Of a stretch of 64,000 bases of DNA, positions 22,341-34,203 are shown one piece after another. The notes under the pieces were generated by a model. That model had not been told where the DNA came from. It saw only the letters and a list, made by a program, of their open reading frames with translations, and did not search any database. Source of the stretch: Girardinichthys multiradiatus (taxonomy: Eukaryota > Chordata > Actinopteri > Cyprinodontiformes > Goodeidae); the NCBI RefSeq assembly GCF_021462225.1, contig NC_061795.1, positions 47,784,380 through 47,848,379 on the forward strand. The letters run 5' to 3'. Both the position numbers and the translations under genes were made by a program. Position 1 is the stretch's first letter; each line of letters starts with the position of its first letter.

Positions 22341-22995
22341 CAGGTTGGAAAATGCCTGTCTTTGCCCTCGCTGTCCTGCATGTTTTAGATTTATCACTGC
22401 TTCAGCACACTTCAGTTTCACACTTGACAATTTTCTTTTTCTCAGACTGCCAATTAGTTCTGCAAGAGCCTTTTAATAAACAATTTATTAAAATCAGGTA
22501 TGTCTACGTAGGGCGGGATACAGGCTACTGAGGTCTAAAGTACTTCTCTAGCTGTTCATGTTTATTATCAATGATCTTATTGTTTAAGAGACGAACAGAA
22601 ATCTTTTTCACTTCTCCAGTTTTATGGTGGCAGGTCTTGCTTCTATAAAGAGTGATCGGATGAAATGGAGTTTATTGCAATGTTAACGAAACCTCATTTG
22701 CTCCGTTTTAGTCCTGCCAGCATCATTTCAGTGATCCGACTGTCAGCTCAGAGAAACGTTTTAATCACGACTGGGCAGCTGAAATCACTCTGTCATTCTG
22801 AATGGTTTAAATTAGGATCACATGGGTTGCTTTAAAATGCAATGATACTGAAAGTCATTCCCCCTTTGTTTAGCCATGGGTACCGCCAATGAAACATACA
22901 CGGCCATCATCACTTTGCATCAAAAGAACTTCACAGGCAGGGTTCTTGCTGCTGGAATGTTGTCCCCAAATCTTCTATTTCAAGAAAAGAGATCC
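22341..22995. other. no recognisable feature
   Basis: Nothing coding or repetitive recognised. Confidence 0.35.
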
Positions 22996-23508
22996 TGTCA
23001 TGATCCTCTGGTGTGAGGAGTTTTGGTTTCCTTTTTCTGCTGTTAATGTTCTCTCTTTGCTGTTAATTCTTGTAATTATGTGCGAGTAAGAGTAGATTTT
23101 CTCCCTGTTTATGTTCTTTGGGTGCTGTTATTCCAGTTATTTTTTATTTAAATTAGGTTAATTGTTCATTCTTGTGTTTAGTTATTAATGTTACTCTCCT
23201 GAATTTCTCTGTTATTGCTCTTCTGTGATATGTAGCCTCCCTCCCTCAGTTGCTCTGCATTCTCCCTGCCACCATCTGCTCCACATTTCTCCTGATTGGC
23301 TTCTTTAGTTCAATGGTCAATTCTCCATCTTGCCTCTGTATTTATACCTTCTGGTTTTCATTACTCCCCACTGGATCCTACTGTTAACTCCCAGCTCTAT
23401 GTCTGCATACCTGCCTGTGTTCCATGCCATACATTACCAGTTCTCACAATGCGGCTTCTATGCTGTGTTCTGCACGTTGGTCCAACCAAATCCCAGCAAA
23501 CTATGACA
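22996..23508 (+). mobile_element. solo LTR (Gypsy-like)
   Basis: It begins TGTCATGATC and ends CTATGACA, so the termini form the inverted pair TGTCAT/ATGACA in the canonical TG...CA form. The flanks gatcc (22991-22995) and ggtcc (23509-23513) differ at one base, compatible with an aged 5-bp target duplication. A TATA-like 'tatttatacc' is at 23338-23347. No internal region adjoins it, so it is a solo LTR of 513 bp. The family assignment is by overall style only. Confidence 0.6.
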
Positions 23509-23675
23509 GGTCCAGGTGCTGTAAAAACGTTTCGTGGTCTCTGAAGGAGGGTTCAGCCAATAGACTGGATTGCCACCAGTTCAAAACTTGCTCAGAAATG
23601 GCTGCAGCCAGGTATGCTAGTTCAATGTTTTTCAACCCTGGCCCTCCAGGCACACTGCCCAGCAGGTTTTAGATC

Positions 23676-23860
23676 ACAGGTGTCAAACTCCAGGCCTAAA
23701 GGGCTGTGTCCTGCAAATTCCAGTGCCTCTAATTCTAGTGTCTCTGCTTCAACACACCTTAGTCCAATAATTTTGTCATTAGCTGGACTCTGGAGAACCT
23801 GACTGCATACCGAGGAGGTAATTCAGCCATTTGATTGAGGTGGGCTGGACCATAGGCACA
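23676..23860. mobile_element. hAT-type MITE
   Basis: The start 'caggtgtcaaactccaggcc' and an interior with 'caacacaccttagtcc' and 'catttgattgaggtg' match a very common fish hAT-derived MITE. The right end is degraded. Another partial element of the same style ('tttttcaaccctggccctcc') precedes it at 23627. Confidence 0.6.
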
Positions 23861-23877
23861 TCTGAATTCCTTTCAGC

Positions 23878-24028
23878 TGCAGAGCATCTGATACTGGAGA
23901 GGATAGTCCAAATAAATCTATTTTATCCACCACAAGAAGAATTTCAGTTCTTAAAAAGAATTATTCAGAATGAAAAGGAACAGAGCCACTCCAACCTGCT
24001 GCCACCTTGAGTGGCGCAATTCTAGAAA
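23878..24028 (-). mobile_element. CR1/Rex1-like LINE, 5' end piece in inverted orientation
   Basis: It is about 140 bases closely similar to 43200-43340, the 5' end of the LINE at 40693-43345, and in the same (minus) orientation as that copy. Shared blocks include 'ttttatccaccacaagaaga' and 'cagttcttaaaaagaatt'. The 3' end of the same family lies at 24200-24644 in the opposite orientation. Confidence 0.7.
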
Positions 24029-24199
24029 TAGAATTAAAAGATAGATATATTATCAGTTTTTACCGAACTCTCTAACTATAAAACGTTGCTCGTCAGCAAA
24101 AGCAAAAGGCATAACTTTATCTTTTATCCTTAATTTTATTTTCTCTAAAGTTTATATATACATATAACATTTATATATTTATGACTGTACTTCTAGGAG

Positions 24200-24644
24200 A
24201 AGCTTAAGACCTTTGGTGTTTGCAGCAAGATGCTGCATATTTTCTATAAGTCTGTTGTGGAGAGTATGATCTCTTCTCCCATCATCTGCTGGGGAAGCAG
24301 CATCAGAACCAGGGACTTAAAAAAACTCAACAAGCTGATAAAGAAGGCTGGCTCTGTTCTGGGGACTCCTCTGGAACATCTGGAGATCATTGTGCAAAGA
24401 AGGATTCTTCATAAAATGAATAACATTATGGAGAACCCTGAGCATCCTCTTCATCAGACTGTCCTACAACAACAGAGTGTCTTCAGTCAGGTTTCTTCAG
24501 ATCTACTGTAAGACAGACCTACAGGAGATCCTCCCTGCCCACAGCCATCAGCATCTACAACGACTCTTTGAAGAAACCAGGATTATATGAGCTACAACAT
24601 TTAATTACCCTTTAGGATTAATAAAGTATTTTTAAATTTGAACT
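24200..24644 (+). mobile_element. CR1/Rex1-like LINE, 3' end with RT C-terminus
   Basis: A 93-aa frame at 24230-24511 (MLHIFYKSVVESMISSPIIC, CWGSSIRTRDLKKLNKLIKK, AGSVLGTPLEHLEIIVQRRI) is the C-terminal part of the RT protein seen at 40954-41358. It is followed by the 3' UTR and the terminal 'ttaggattaataaagtattt' signature of this family. It is 5' truncated. Confidence 0.8.
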
Positions 24645-24857
24645 TGTTTTGAATGGAATTGAATATTGGCTTTCAGAGGAATATATTACCTGCTTCCCCT
24701 TAAATCAAGTGTTAGGGTGTTGGAGTAGACTTGGCTGCAGCAATCAGAGGTTGCACTAGAGCTTCGATAAATAACTGTTCAAAAATACAACTGTAGTTAT
24801 GTTTAAATTTTCAGCATTTTAAAGGTTTAAATAGGCTTTGTTTACTTTGTGTTATAG

Positions 24858-25515
24858 TTCAATTTGGTGGTGGACCAGAGGTGCAGGACGAGCAGAGACA
24901 GTTAGTGAGATGATCACGCTTTAATGAAGTGAGCCAACTTACAAATTCCGGTGCAGGCTTAACAGGTGATCCAGGTAACAAAGTTCATGATAACTGTCCT
25001 GGTTTCTGGATTGCAGGACAAACTCCAACACAGCAAGAACAAACAGGCTAAATAAGACTAATGACACCGCATGGAACAAATGACAAAGATGAACTTAAAT
25101 ACAAACGAAGGTGGACATGAAACAATAAGGCAGGTAATCAGGGAAAACAGACACTGGTGTAGATAGACTAGGAAACTGAGAGGCAGGTGAACCAAATTAG
25201 GAGTAACAGGAACATGAGGAGCTAGATGAGGAACGAACTAAACAAACCCAGGAAAGCAGAACACAGGGGAGAGAACAGAGACAAGAAGGACAGGGCAGGA
25301 AATAAACTTCATAACTAAAAACAGGAGGAACTGATCTAAACAGACAATCATCAAACCTATAAGAACACAGAGCAAAGCAGAACCTAGACAACCTATAAGG
25401 AAAACGCACCTGAAACATAGAACCATGAAATAACCATGCACTGGAGTAAACAGAAAAACACCTGACTGAATAAATGTAAACAAATACCAAACCAAAATTC
25501 CACATCGTGACACTT
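24858..25515 (-). mobile_element. LTR-like repeat, antisense
   Basis: Read on the minus strand it begins TGTCACGATG and is T-rich with short 'tttcctg' and 'gtttag' phrases. It has an 'atttaagttcatct' TATA-like region near 25100, an 'attaaagcgtgatcatc' poly(A)-like region and then the end near 24858. The start and overall composition resemble Gypsy-type solo LTRs in fish, but the TGACA end is not clear. The 114-aa and 91-aa antisense ORFs here are low-complexity and not believed. Confidence 0.45.
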
Positions 25516-27149
25516 TGAAAGATTAATAACATAGAAAACATTGACTTTGTGTTTAATGGAGTGAATCAAAAGTTGGACTGTAAGGTTTAACACACTACAT
25601 TATTCTGGATAGTTTGCTGAAAATTGGGAACTGGTCACTATAACTTTCTGTTTTTTAAATGTGAGGTAAGCTAACGAGGTCAGATGGTGAAAATAATATG
25701 GATTTCTTTCCACTATATAGAGAACAGAAGCTCCAGTCATCACGTATGTTTGCCCCTTGCTGACGTTTTGCTCTGAGCAGGGATGTTACTTGAGCTGCTG
25801 TGTTGCTGCAGCAATAATGAGGCTCAGCAAAGGGGATTTCTTCTGGCAGAGTTAGCAGAAACTTTTATTTTGTACACAGAGTTAGTTCTGCATAAGGTCC
25901 AAAAAGTAAAGCTGCCACTAAACCTTGGTATAGACTTCCTTCTGGAACTAATTAAAACAGAGATAGGGTTACTTAACCATTTATTAACTTATAAATAAAA
26001 AACAATATAAAGCAGCTCATAACATTTTTTCTGCATGTTGAATTAAATTAAGATTAAATGCAAATTGTTTATAACTCTTATTGTCAGAATTTATTTACAA
26101 TTTTAACAGCACATTAAAAAAAACTGATATGAGTAGAAAACAAAGTGTTCTTAAAAGACTATAACATATTTGAAGTGAGAAAATACTTGATAATGATTAA
26201 CAACTAATCAGCTCATTTATGCATGAAATGAGAGATGATCAAAACCAGTTAGAAAAAAATCAATGTTTCCTATAAAACAGACAGGGATAAACTGCAAACT
26301 TACAAACTTACCATTTCAACAGCAACAGATTAGTTAGATCCCCTAAACCTCGGTGGACAGCAGTGATCCATATTGTGTTGTTTTCATGTGGATTAATATA
26401 CTAGAAGATAACAATATCTCTTTACTTGTGATGTTACAACCTACATGCTCTGGTGTAGATTAACTTGTGTTAAAAGATCTTTAAATTTAGCTGCAGATAT
26501 AAAAGGCTAAATGCTGCTTTAAACAAACAAAACACACTGACAGTGCAGCTCAGTCAAATCTACCTGTAACTGAAATCTAAATTTCTAAAAATCTCAAGTC
26601 AACAAGAGCTTTGGCCGGTATTGCAACGAGCCTGTGTTGGTTTAGATGAAGAGGAAATCCCTCCCAGCCTGGGTCTGTACTGTTGCAGAACTGAGTGTCT
26701 TCCTGCTGTGGAGCTTAATTGATTTTGTCAGGAAATGTTGGCGTGGAGCAAAAGGAAACAGTTACAGATGTACTGCTGACATGGCATGTTGAGTGAAGCC
26801 ATACGTCTTTCTAACTTTGGCAACATTTATTACACACCAAGGATACTAAAAGTCATTTTTAATCTTCTAGCATTGCTTTTTCTGGACTCTAGTGGCCACC
26901 TGAACTGAATTTGGAAAATGATTTCAGTCAGCTTGCCAACATCTTTTCCCATCATGGCATTCTACCATTCCATGCAGATCTTCTAAATCAACAGCTCGTG
27001 TTGTTCTAATTGATTAGTTTTTTTCACACATCAAGTGGAAAAGATTTAATAAACTGTCCCCAAAACAAATAGATAGAAAAAGTATTTTCCCCTTTAGAGA
27101 TTTCTCCAGTTTTTTGCTTTTGTTGCAGTTACTTTTGAGATGGGGACAT
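25516..27149. other. AT-rich non-coding stretch
   Basis: No gene or nameable repeat. The 71-aa ORF at 25783-25998 has no family signature. Confidence 0.35.
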
Positions 27150-27650
27150 TAAAATAAAAAATTCCATCTCATGGTCCCAGTCCAGGTCTCCATCAACAAG
27201 CATACTCCCAGTAGTCTCTCAGAGTACTAACGCACATGTCTGTCGTAGTAATTGAGGTATACAAGAAGCAATATAGAGTGACAGGAGGGTTTAATAATGA
27301 AAGAACAGGAATACACAGTTTATGGCATAAAGGGAGAAGGACATCAAACTGGAGAGAGTAAAAGGAAAGAATCCAGCACTGAACACAGGGAAACAAGGAG
27401 CTAATATACTGAGGCAATGGTGGAGAATGAAACTGGAAACAGGTGAGGTTAATCAGAGAGTATGAGGAATAGTTGGGAGCCTGAGGGAGGGAGATTAATT
27501 ACCACAGAAAACACAAAGGGAGCTTTACTGCACATAAAGGGGAACAAGTCTGAACTAAAATGCACAAATAGAAAAGAAGAATAAGTCAAACACAAAGAAA
27601 TGAACCAATAAGACGTGACCTAACCACAATACAGAACACAGAGAAATTAA
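27150..27650 (-). mobile_element. possible second LTR-like repeat, antisense
   Basis: It has the same style as 24858-25515: T-rich on the minus strand, with 'cacctgtttccagtttcatt' and 'attattaaaccctcctgtc' near the 3' side. No clean TG...CA ends or target duplication could be placed. Confidence 0.35.
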
Positions 27651-29975
27651 TTAATATGGAATAGGGTTATAAAAGCAATTGAAATATTGATATAACCGAT
27701 ATTAAAAAAAGAATTATTTAAAGATACTCATTTGTGTCAAAATTAAGATAAACTGACCCATTGTTTGTCGCATTTCTTCTGGCAGCAGTGCAGAGACACT
27801 CTACCCCTCCCCTCCCTGAGCTGCTGTTGGAGGTTTTAAACTCTACTAAAATCGAGAGTACTGCCAGAAAAAACACACATATGCTAACCTCTTTAGCTAT
27901 AAATGAACACCACAAGCTAATTCTATAAGCTAACACTATGACACTGATGGTTGAGAGCAACTTAAAAATCTCAGTAAAGCTCCGTATCTGCAGCTGTGAA
28001 GTAGTTAACCTCCCAGACAACATCAAGTTGACAAGAACACAGAAAGACGTACGAAGAAAATAAAATAAAAAAATTTGACTTAAGTATACCATAAAACACA
28101 AAACGGCATACATTTTATACTGCTTTAGCGCACAAAATTAAAGAAGTAGTATTATGTTTAAATGTTTTGATATCAGGCGGTTTTCATGTTTGGACCATAG
28201 GTCCTATTAGCTCTATTGCTGACCTTCATGTCGTATCATACTGCTGCATAGAAATCATCTGACTCTACAGTTCATGTTTGCTCTGATCGAACAGGTTTTC
28301 ACCACGGCTTATCAGCAGACACGAGGCATTTAACTGCAACGCCAGGAAAATGGGGAGATGTTTCCATGCAGGTGTCCCACTGGTTCTTGGAATAAAAATC
28401 TCATGCTGGGATCTTAAACGCAAGGTCATTGATGAATATTCATTTAGCAGCAGTCAGTCCAGTTACCTACAGAGCCTTACCTGCAGCACAAGTTCATGTA
28501 GAGGTAGCTGAAAGGTGAGAAACCAGCTATTTGTGACTTAAATTAAGTCACCTTTCCTTTATGATCATCTGCTGTGTGCAATGACAAAAAGAGCAAATAA
28601 TTACAGCTACAAGCTCCAATTTGACCAATTTATATAAAACCAGAGAACACACACACATGTTCAGACCTCTGTCCTCTTAAAGTCAGTTTAGTTAGTGATC
28701 ACAGGACTCATCCATCCAAAACGCCCTGCATAAACTCATTTGATCTTATCCCTGCTTGGTAAAGTGGTAAAGTTCCACCTCGTTTTGTATTAAACATCTC
28801 ACTCCAGCAACGATCTAATGCATGGAGCGTATTAAGGTCAGGGCAGGATCTGTCTGCAGGAGCGATAACGTCTTCAGCGCCATGCTGATGGCATGTTGAA
28901 ATAAACCCAGCACTGAGATGATTCAGAAACAGACTCCCTCTGCCGTTTACAGCATTAATGAGTTTGATAACTAAGCAGAGAGTGGAAGGATTTGAAATTA
29001 TTCTGCAGAGGTTGGTTCTGAAGTATCTGACACCACATAAACAACCATTTGTTTAAAATGTCCTAATTTTATGACTTTAGTCCTCACTCTAATTGATGAA
29101 CTCCTGAAAATCTGTGCAAAACCTATAAACCAGCTGTCATTTTTCTATATTGTCCTTCTATGCAGCTTAATCCTCCAGTAATCTTATAAAGTAGTCTTGA
29201 TCAAAAGCTCTTTGTGCTTTCTGAAGATGTTTCAGAAATTTTCTTTCCTTCATCTTTGACAGAAAACTTCACTGGATGTTTCTCGTTCATCAAAACAACT
29301 ACACAAACATTCATATATTAAAACACACAGACTTCAAAGAGGAAATCTAATATTCTTCATCAACCAGATTCCTAGCTTTCAGATTCAGGATTCCTTTCTG
29401 AATCCCACTTTCATCCACAGTCCAGAACTGCCTCCCTTTGGTCCACTAGAAACTGGTGTTTAGCTGTTATTAAGGGCTGTAATTTGGGTTTTTTGAAGAC
29501 AAGTCCCTTTTCTTTGAGCAAATTTCTTGTCTCTTACAAACATTGACTCCTGTTCCATCTCTGTGTCTTTCACTTTCTATATTTAAAACAGATTGCTTTG
29601 GGTTTTCTGCTCTGGTGCTTAAATCTCCTTCCTGATCTACTTGGACATTTCATTTGCACTTTCTCCAAAATTTAGACCCAGCTGATAAAAAGAAAACTAT
29701 AAAAACATTTTCTTGCCACATCTGATTATTGAACGAGTTCCCTCTGTTGTTTCAGCTGACAGTTCTGTTCTTGGATTCATGTTTCCATTCAGTCAGCTGC
29801 AACAGATCCAAAAGGTCTGCAAGCTTTTTCTGTTAACTACAGGTCCTTTTGGAAGAAATGAACAAAACATGCATTTGTTTTTGAAATATAAATCAAAGAG
29901 TGATTCCGTAGTTTTTTCCTCCTCTTGATAAAAGCTTAGTAAACACACCAATTAGTGCGAAAACATTGAATTTTT
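27651..29975. other. no recognisable feature
   Basis: The longest ORF (131 aa, minus, 27718-28113) is hydrophobic but lacks family resemblance. No repeat is recognised. This is one of the longer stretches without an identifiable transposon. Confidence 0.35.
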
Positions 29976-29979
29976 ATCC

Positions 29980-32060
29980 TGATGCACTTGGCACCAGGAT
30001 ACCCTAGGCAGGAGGTCAATGATCGACTTTGTTGTCGTATCATCAGACCTTTGGCTGCATGTTTTGGACACTCGGGTGAAGAGAGGGGCTGAGCTGTCCA
30101 CTGATCACCACCTGGTGGTGAGTTGGATCCGCTGGGGGAGGAGAAAGCCGGACAGACTTGGCAGGCCCAAGCGCATAATGAGGGTCTGCTGGGAACGTCT
30201 GGCGGAACCCTCGGCCAGGGATGTATTCAACTCTCACCTCCGGGAGAGCTTTGACCAGATCCAGTGGGATGTTGGAGACATAGAGTCCGAGTGGACCATG
30301 TTCTCCGCATCTATTGTCGATGCTGTCGCCCGTAGCTGCGGCTGTAAGGTCTGCGGTGCCTGTCGCGGCGGCAATCCCCAAACCCGGTGGTGGACACTGG
30401 CAGTAAGGGACGCTGTCAAGCCGAAGAAGGAGTCCTATCGGCTGTGGTTGGCTTGTGGGCCTCCTGAGGCGGCTGACGGGTGCCGTGGGGCCAAGCGTGC
30501 TGCGGCCCGGGCGGTGGCAGAGGCAAAAACTCGGACCTGGGAAGTGTTCGGTGAGGCCATGGAGAAGGACTACCGGTTGGCCCTGAAGCGATTCTGGCAA
30601 ACCGTCTGGTGCCTCAGGAGGGGGAAGCAGTGCTTTGCCAACACTGTTTACAGAGGGGGTGGGGAGCTGCTGACCTCGACTGGGGACATTATCGGGCGGT
30701 GGAAGGAGTACTTCGAGGATCTCCTCAATCCTGCCATCACGCATTCCCTGGTGGAAACAGAGGCTGGGGACTCGGGGTTGGACTCTTTCATCACCCAGGC
30801 TGAAGTCACCGAGGTGGTTAAAAAGGTCCACGGTGGCAGGGCTTCGGGGTTGGATGAGATCCGCCCTGAGTACCTCAAGTCTCTGGATGTTGTGGAGCTG
30901 TCATGGTTGACACGCCTCTTCAACATTGCGTGGCGGACAGGGACAGTGCCTTTGGACTGGCAGACTGGGGTGGTGGTCCCCCTACATAAGAAGGGTGACC
31001 GGAGGGTGTGTTCCAACTACAGGGGGATCACACTCCTCAGCCTCCCTGGTAAGCCCTACACCAGGGTATTGGAGAGGAGAGTCCGGCCGATAGTCGAACC
31101 CCGGCTTCAGGAGGAGCAGTGTGGTTTTCGTCCCGGCCGTGGGACACTGGACCAGCTCTATACCCTCTACAGGGTACTCGAGGGTTCATGGGAGTTTGCC
31201 CAACCGGTCCACATGTGTTTTGTGGACCTGGAGAAAGCATTCGACTGTGTCCCTCGTGATGCCCTGTGGGGGGTGCTCCAGGAGTATGGAATCGGGGGCC
31301 CTTTACTAGGAGCCATCCGGTCTCTGTACAAGCGGAGCAGGAGTTTTGTCCGCATTGCCGGCACTAAGTCGGACCTGTTCCCGGTGCATGTTGGACTCCG
31401 GCAGAGCTGCCCTTTGTCACCGGTCCTGTTCATAACTTTTATGGACAGGATTTCTAGGCGCAGCCAAGGGCCGGAGGGGGTCTGGTTTGGGGACCAGAGG
31501 ATTTCGTCTCTTATTTTTGACGTGGTCCTGCTGGCCTCCTCTAGCCAAGACCTACAGCATGCGCTGGGGCGGTTCGCAGCTGAGTGTGAAGCATCTGGGA
31601 TGAAAATCAGCTCCTCCAAGTCCGAGGCCATGGTTCTTGACCGGAAAAGGGTGGCTTGTCCTCTTGAGTTTGGAGGGGAGTTCCTGCCTCAAGTGGAGGA
31701 GTTTAAGTATCTCGGGGTCTTGTTCACGAGTGAGGGAAGAATGGAGCGTGAGATCGACAGACGGATCGGTGCCGCAGTAATGGGGGCGCTGTGCCGGTCT
31801 ATTGTGGTGAAGAGAGAGTTGAGCCGAAAAGCAAAGCTCTCGATTTACCGGTCGGTCTACGTTCCTACTCTCACCTATGGCCATGAACTTTGGGTCATGA
31901 CCGAAAGAACGGGACACGCTGGAGGGACTATATCTCTCGGCTGGCCTGGGAATGCCTTGGGCTCCCCCGGAGGAGCTGGAGGAGGTGTCTGGGGAGAGAG
32001 ACGTCTGGGCGACCCGGTCCCGGATAAAGCGGAAGACGACGAGTACGTGTACAAGTAAAT
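29980..32060 (+). mobile_element. Rex3 (RTE-clade LINE), long copy
   Basis: Rex3 is identified by its protein and by two sites that fit the degenerate primers published for Rex3 surveys in fish, as I remember them. 'tggcagactggggtggtggt' at 30958-30977 fits fully, and 'cagagctgccctttgtcacc' from 31402 fits with one mismatch. The copy begins within the endonuclease domain and ends after a shortened 3' region, so it is 5' truncated. Other copies or fragments are at 11281-11866, 50825-52318, 10502-10575 and, more diverged, 53930-54480 and 36481-36640. Confidence 0.92.
30019..32058 (+). pseudogene. Rex3 endonuclease/reverse transcriptase, open but active site deleted
   Basis: The 679-aa uninterrupted frame starts inside the endonuclease, so the ATG is not the native start. 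The last endonuclease motif STDHHLVVSWIRW is at about residues 28-40. A linker follows, then RT blocks: GRASGLDEIRPEYLK, DWQTGVVVPLHKKGDRRV, CSNYRGITLLSLPG, EEQCGFRPGRGTLDQLYTLY, and FVDLEKAFDCVP with the first catalytic Asp. The block GLRQSCPLSP has Ser where Gly is usual. The F-A-D-D box, intact in the 50.8-kb copy, here reads LIFDVVLL, so two codons are gone and catalysis should be abolished. After WVMTERT a deletion of roughly 200 bases shifts the frame, giving an unrelated C-terminal tail. The open frame therefore does not mean a working enzyme. Confidence 0.9.
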
Positions 32061-32212
32061 AAATATTAATTTAGCTTTACTAGTCATGTCAAGCTTGCCT
32101 TTAAAATTTAAAACATTGAGAGCTTCTCTCAGGTCCCCAGGAGAGTTTATTCACAATCATGGGCCATCGATGCTAAAAGATGCTTCTCTGTATGGTTTGG
32201 TACAAACTCTGA

Positions 32213-33610
32213 ATTAATAAAAGATGTGGATATGCTGACCTGAGGGGTTGAAATGTTGTAAGATGTGAAAATCATCAGCTCTTTCTTCTGCAACAAAGAA
32301 GGCATTGTCTGGATTACCGAAACAGCCAACTATCTTGCTCAGGGGTTGGTCCTTGGCCCATGGTCTGGTCTCCACGATGGAGTACAGCCGTCTGTAATGC
32401 ATGTCATCCCTCACTTTCTCCCACCTATTTGTACGCTTGTAAGAGTCCTTGATAAATATGACAGCTTTATTCACAATGGAGAAAAAGGAAACACTTTCTA
32501 TCACAACACTCGTGGTGTCTTCTGACCAAGACTGACCACATGTGCACAGCACCAGATGTGCACTTAGTTAGGGGATGACAGTGCAGTGGGGAATCCCTTG
32601 TACTGGCCTTGCACGTTTGTTGCTGTATCTGTAGATTTACCGACACAGTTCCAGATATCAGTATCAGCCTTTACCAAAGTTTCCTCAAGTAGTTGAACCA
32701 CATACTCTCCTGTTGATGAGCCACATAAAAAGCCACAGATGAACTTTTTATGGACCGTGTCAGTCACATACCTGAAGAAAACAGCAAACCAGTTTGTGGA
32801 GGTAACATCCTGTGTTGTATTTATCTGCAGATGCAACCTTCTGCCTCCTGCCTCCCTTACTTACCTTGAAATGCTTTATTTGATCAAGTGGCTAATGATG
32901 CCGGTTATTTTGTTAACAGATGTGTTAGAGAGCAGTGTAACAAGGGATCCTCTCCCTTTAGCCCTAGTTTAGTTTAGGTTTTTCTTTATACATTCACTAA
33001 CATGTTCTTAGAGAGAAACATTGGATTTGGCAAGACGTTTCCATGATCAAGAGCCATGTTTTCCCAAGTGTATGCAGCCTCTAACTTAGTGTCCCTGTAG
33101 CTCAGACCACACTTTCCAATGACCTCTATCACGTCTATGACACGGCTCATGAATTGACATTTTATTCTGACCTCTTCAAGATGAAGTAACATTTATTTTT
33201 CTCTGAGTAGACTTCCTATCTCTGCTTGGTTGCGTTCATAAAATATGATTTTTTCTGGATGTACTTGGTTTCTTTCATGCTCTTCTATGATGTTCATGCT
33301 TTCATGCTTTCATTCCACCTTTAACAAACCCTGTCACTTCCCAATGGCTTTGCATATGCCGAACATACTGTGCAGTACAGTGATTTTTTTTCTCACAGTT
33401 TTCTTTTAATACCATCTTTGGTTTCATAGAAACACATCCCTTTTCTGTGGGGCTGTTGAAGATGGTAGAAAAAAACAGATCAACATTTTGGAGCTTTGGA
33501 AAAAAGCTTGGAGCTTGCATAAAAATGAAAATCTTCATCCTTAACTCATTGCATCCTTGACTCAGTTCCCTCTGTGCTGGACCCTGCCTTTTCCTCTGCA
33601 TCTTGTACTG
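32213..33610 (-). pseudogene. ZMYM1-like hAT-derived transposase relic
   Basis: Several minus-strand frames line up in the order expected for ZMYM1/TTF-type hAT proteins. First is a basic N-terminal start (MQRKRQGPAQRE, 33601). Then a block with ENMALDHGNVLPN (33192-32986) comes before the catalytic region. INTTQDVTSTNWFAVFFRYV and TGEYVVQLLEETL with NCVGKSTDTATNVQGQYKG (32836-32564) form the first RNase-H-like block. VVIESVSFFSIVNKAVIFIK then NRWEKVRDDMHYRRLYSIVE with ETRPWAKDQPLSKI (32552-32214) follow. Each junction is a frameshift or gap, and the C-terminal hAT dimerisation domain is missing. It lies between the Rex3 copy and a LINE 3' end. Confidence 0.65.
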
Positions 33611-33663
33611 CTAGAGCTGCATGAAAAGAACATCACTGTTAATAAACATTGGCAATAACTCAT

Positions 33664-34080
33664 GAGACTCTCCCCTCTGGCAGGAGGCTGCGGTCCATCC
33701 GGACCAAAACCTCACGCCACAAGAACAGTTTTTTCCCATCTGCCACCAGCCTGGTTAACAAAGCCCGGAAACCACCCTGACATTCTCCCTTTCCCCAACA
33801 CCCCCCCTTTTTTGCTGACAGGACACCTGTAACCTGTAACTCTATGCGTTACATTAACGCTCAGCATAGACTCCTGCTTTATTTGCACAATGATCACCTG
33901 CACTGTTGTATTGCTCTTGCATCTTATACTGCTCTATATTTACTCTCACTCACTTAAAACTGTGCACATATATTTATATTATATTGTAGATATGTTTATA
34001 CTGTTTAATTTGTACTGTATTGCACCGACTACGCCAAAACAAATTCCTTGTATGTCCAAAAACGTACTTGGCAATAAAGC
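33664..34080 (+). mobile_element. CR1/Rex1-like LINE 3' end
   Basis: The reading LPSGRRLRSIRTKTSRHKNS followed by FFPSATSLVN is the C-terminal tail of CR1/Rex1-like ORF2 proteins. It ends with a 3' UTR carrying 'aaattccttgtatgtcc' and 'ttggcaataaagctttt', then a hexamer tail. It is 5' truncated. It is a different subfamily from the one at 24.2 and 40.7 kb, whose 3' end is 'gggattaataaagtattt'. Confidence 0.7.
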
Positions 34081-34126
34081 TTTTCTGATTCTGATTCTGA
34101 TTCTGATTCTGATTCTGATTCTGATT
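34081..34126. repeat. (TTCTGA)n tail, about 7 units
   Basis: Tandem 'ttctga' hexamers directly after the LINE 3' UTR. Such short 3' repeats are typical for L2/CR1-type insertions. Confidence 0.9.
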
Positions 34127-34203
34127 AACACTGGAAAGAAAACTAATCTCTAACTTAGAAAGCCATTAACATAACTGTAGTTGGAACATCAACATTTGGC
34201 ATC

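Noticed and set aside
30043..30831. 262-aa ORF on the minus strand
   Set aside because: It is the antisense shadow of the Rex3 ORF, which has clear RT motifs on the plus strand.
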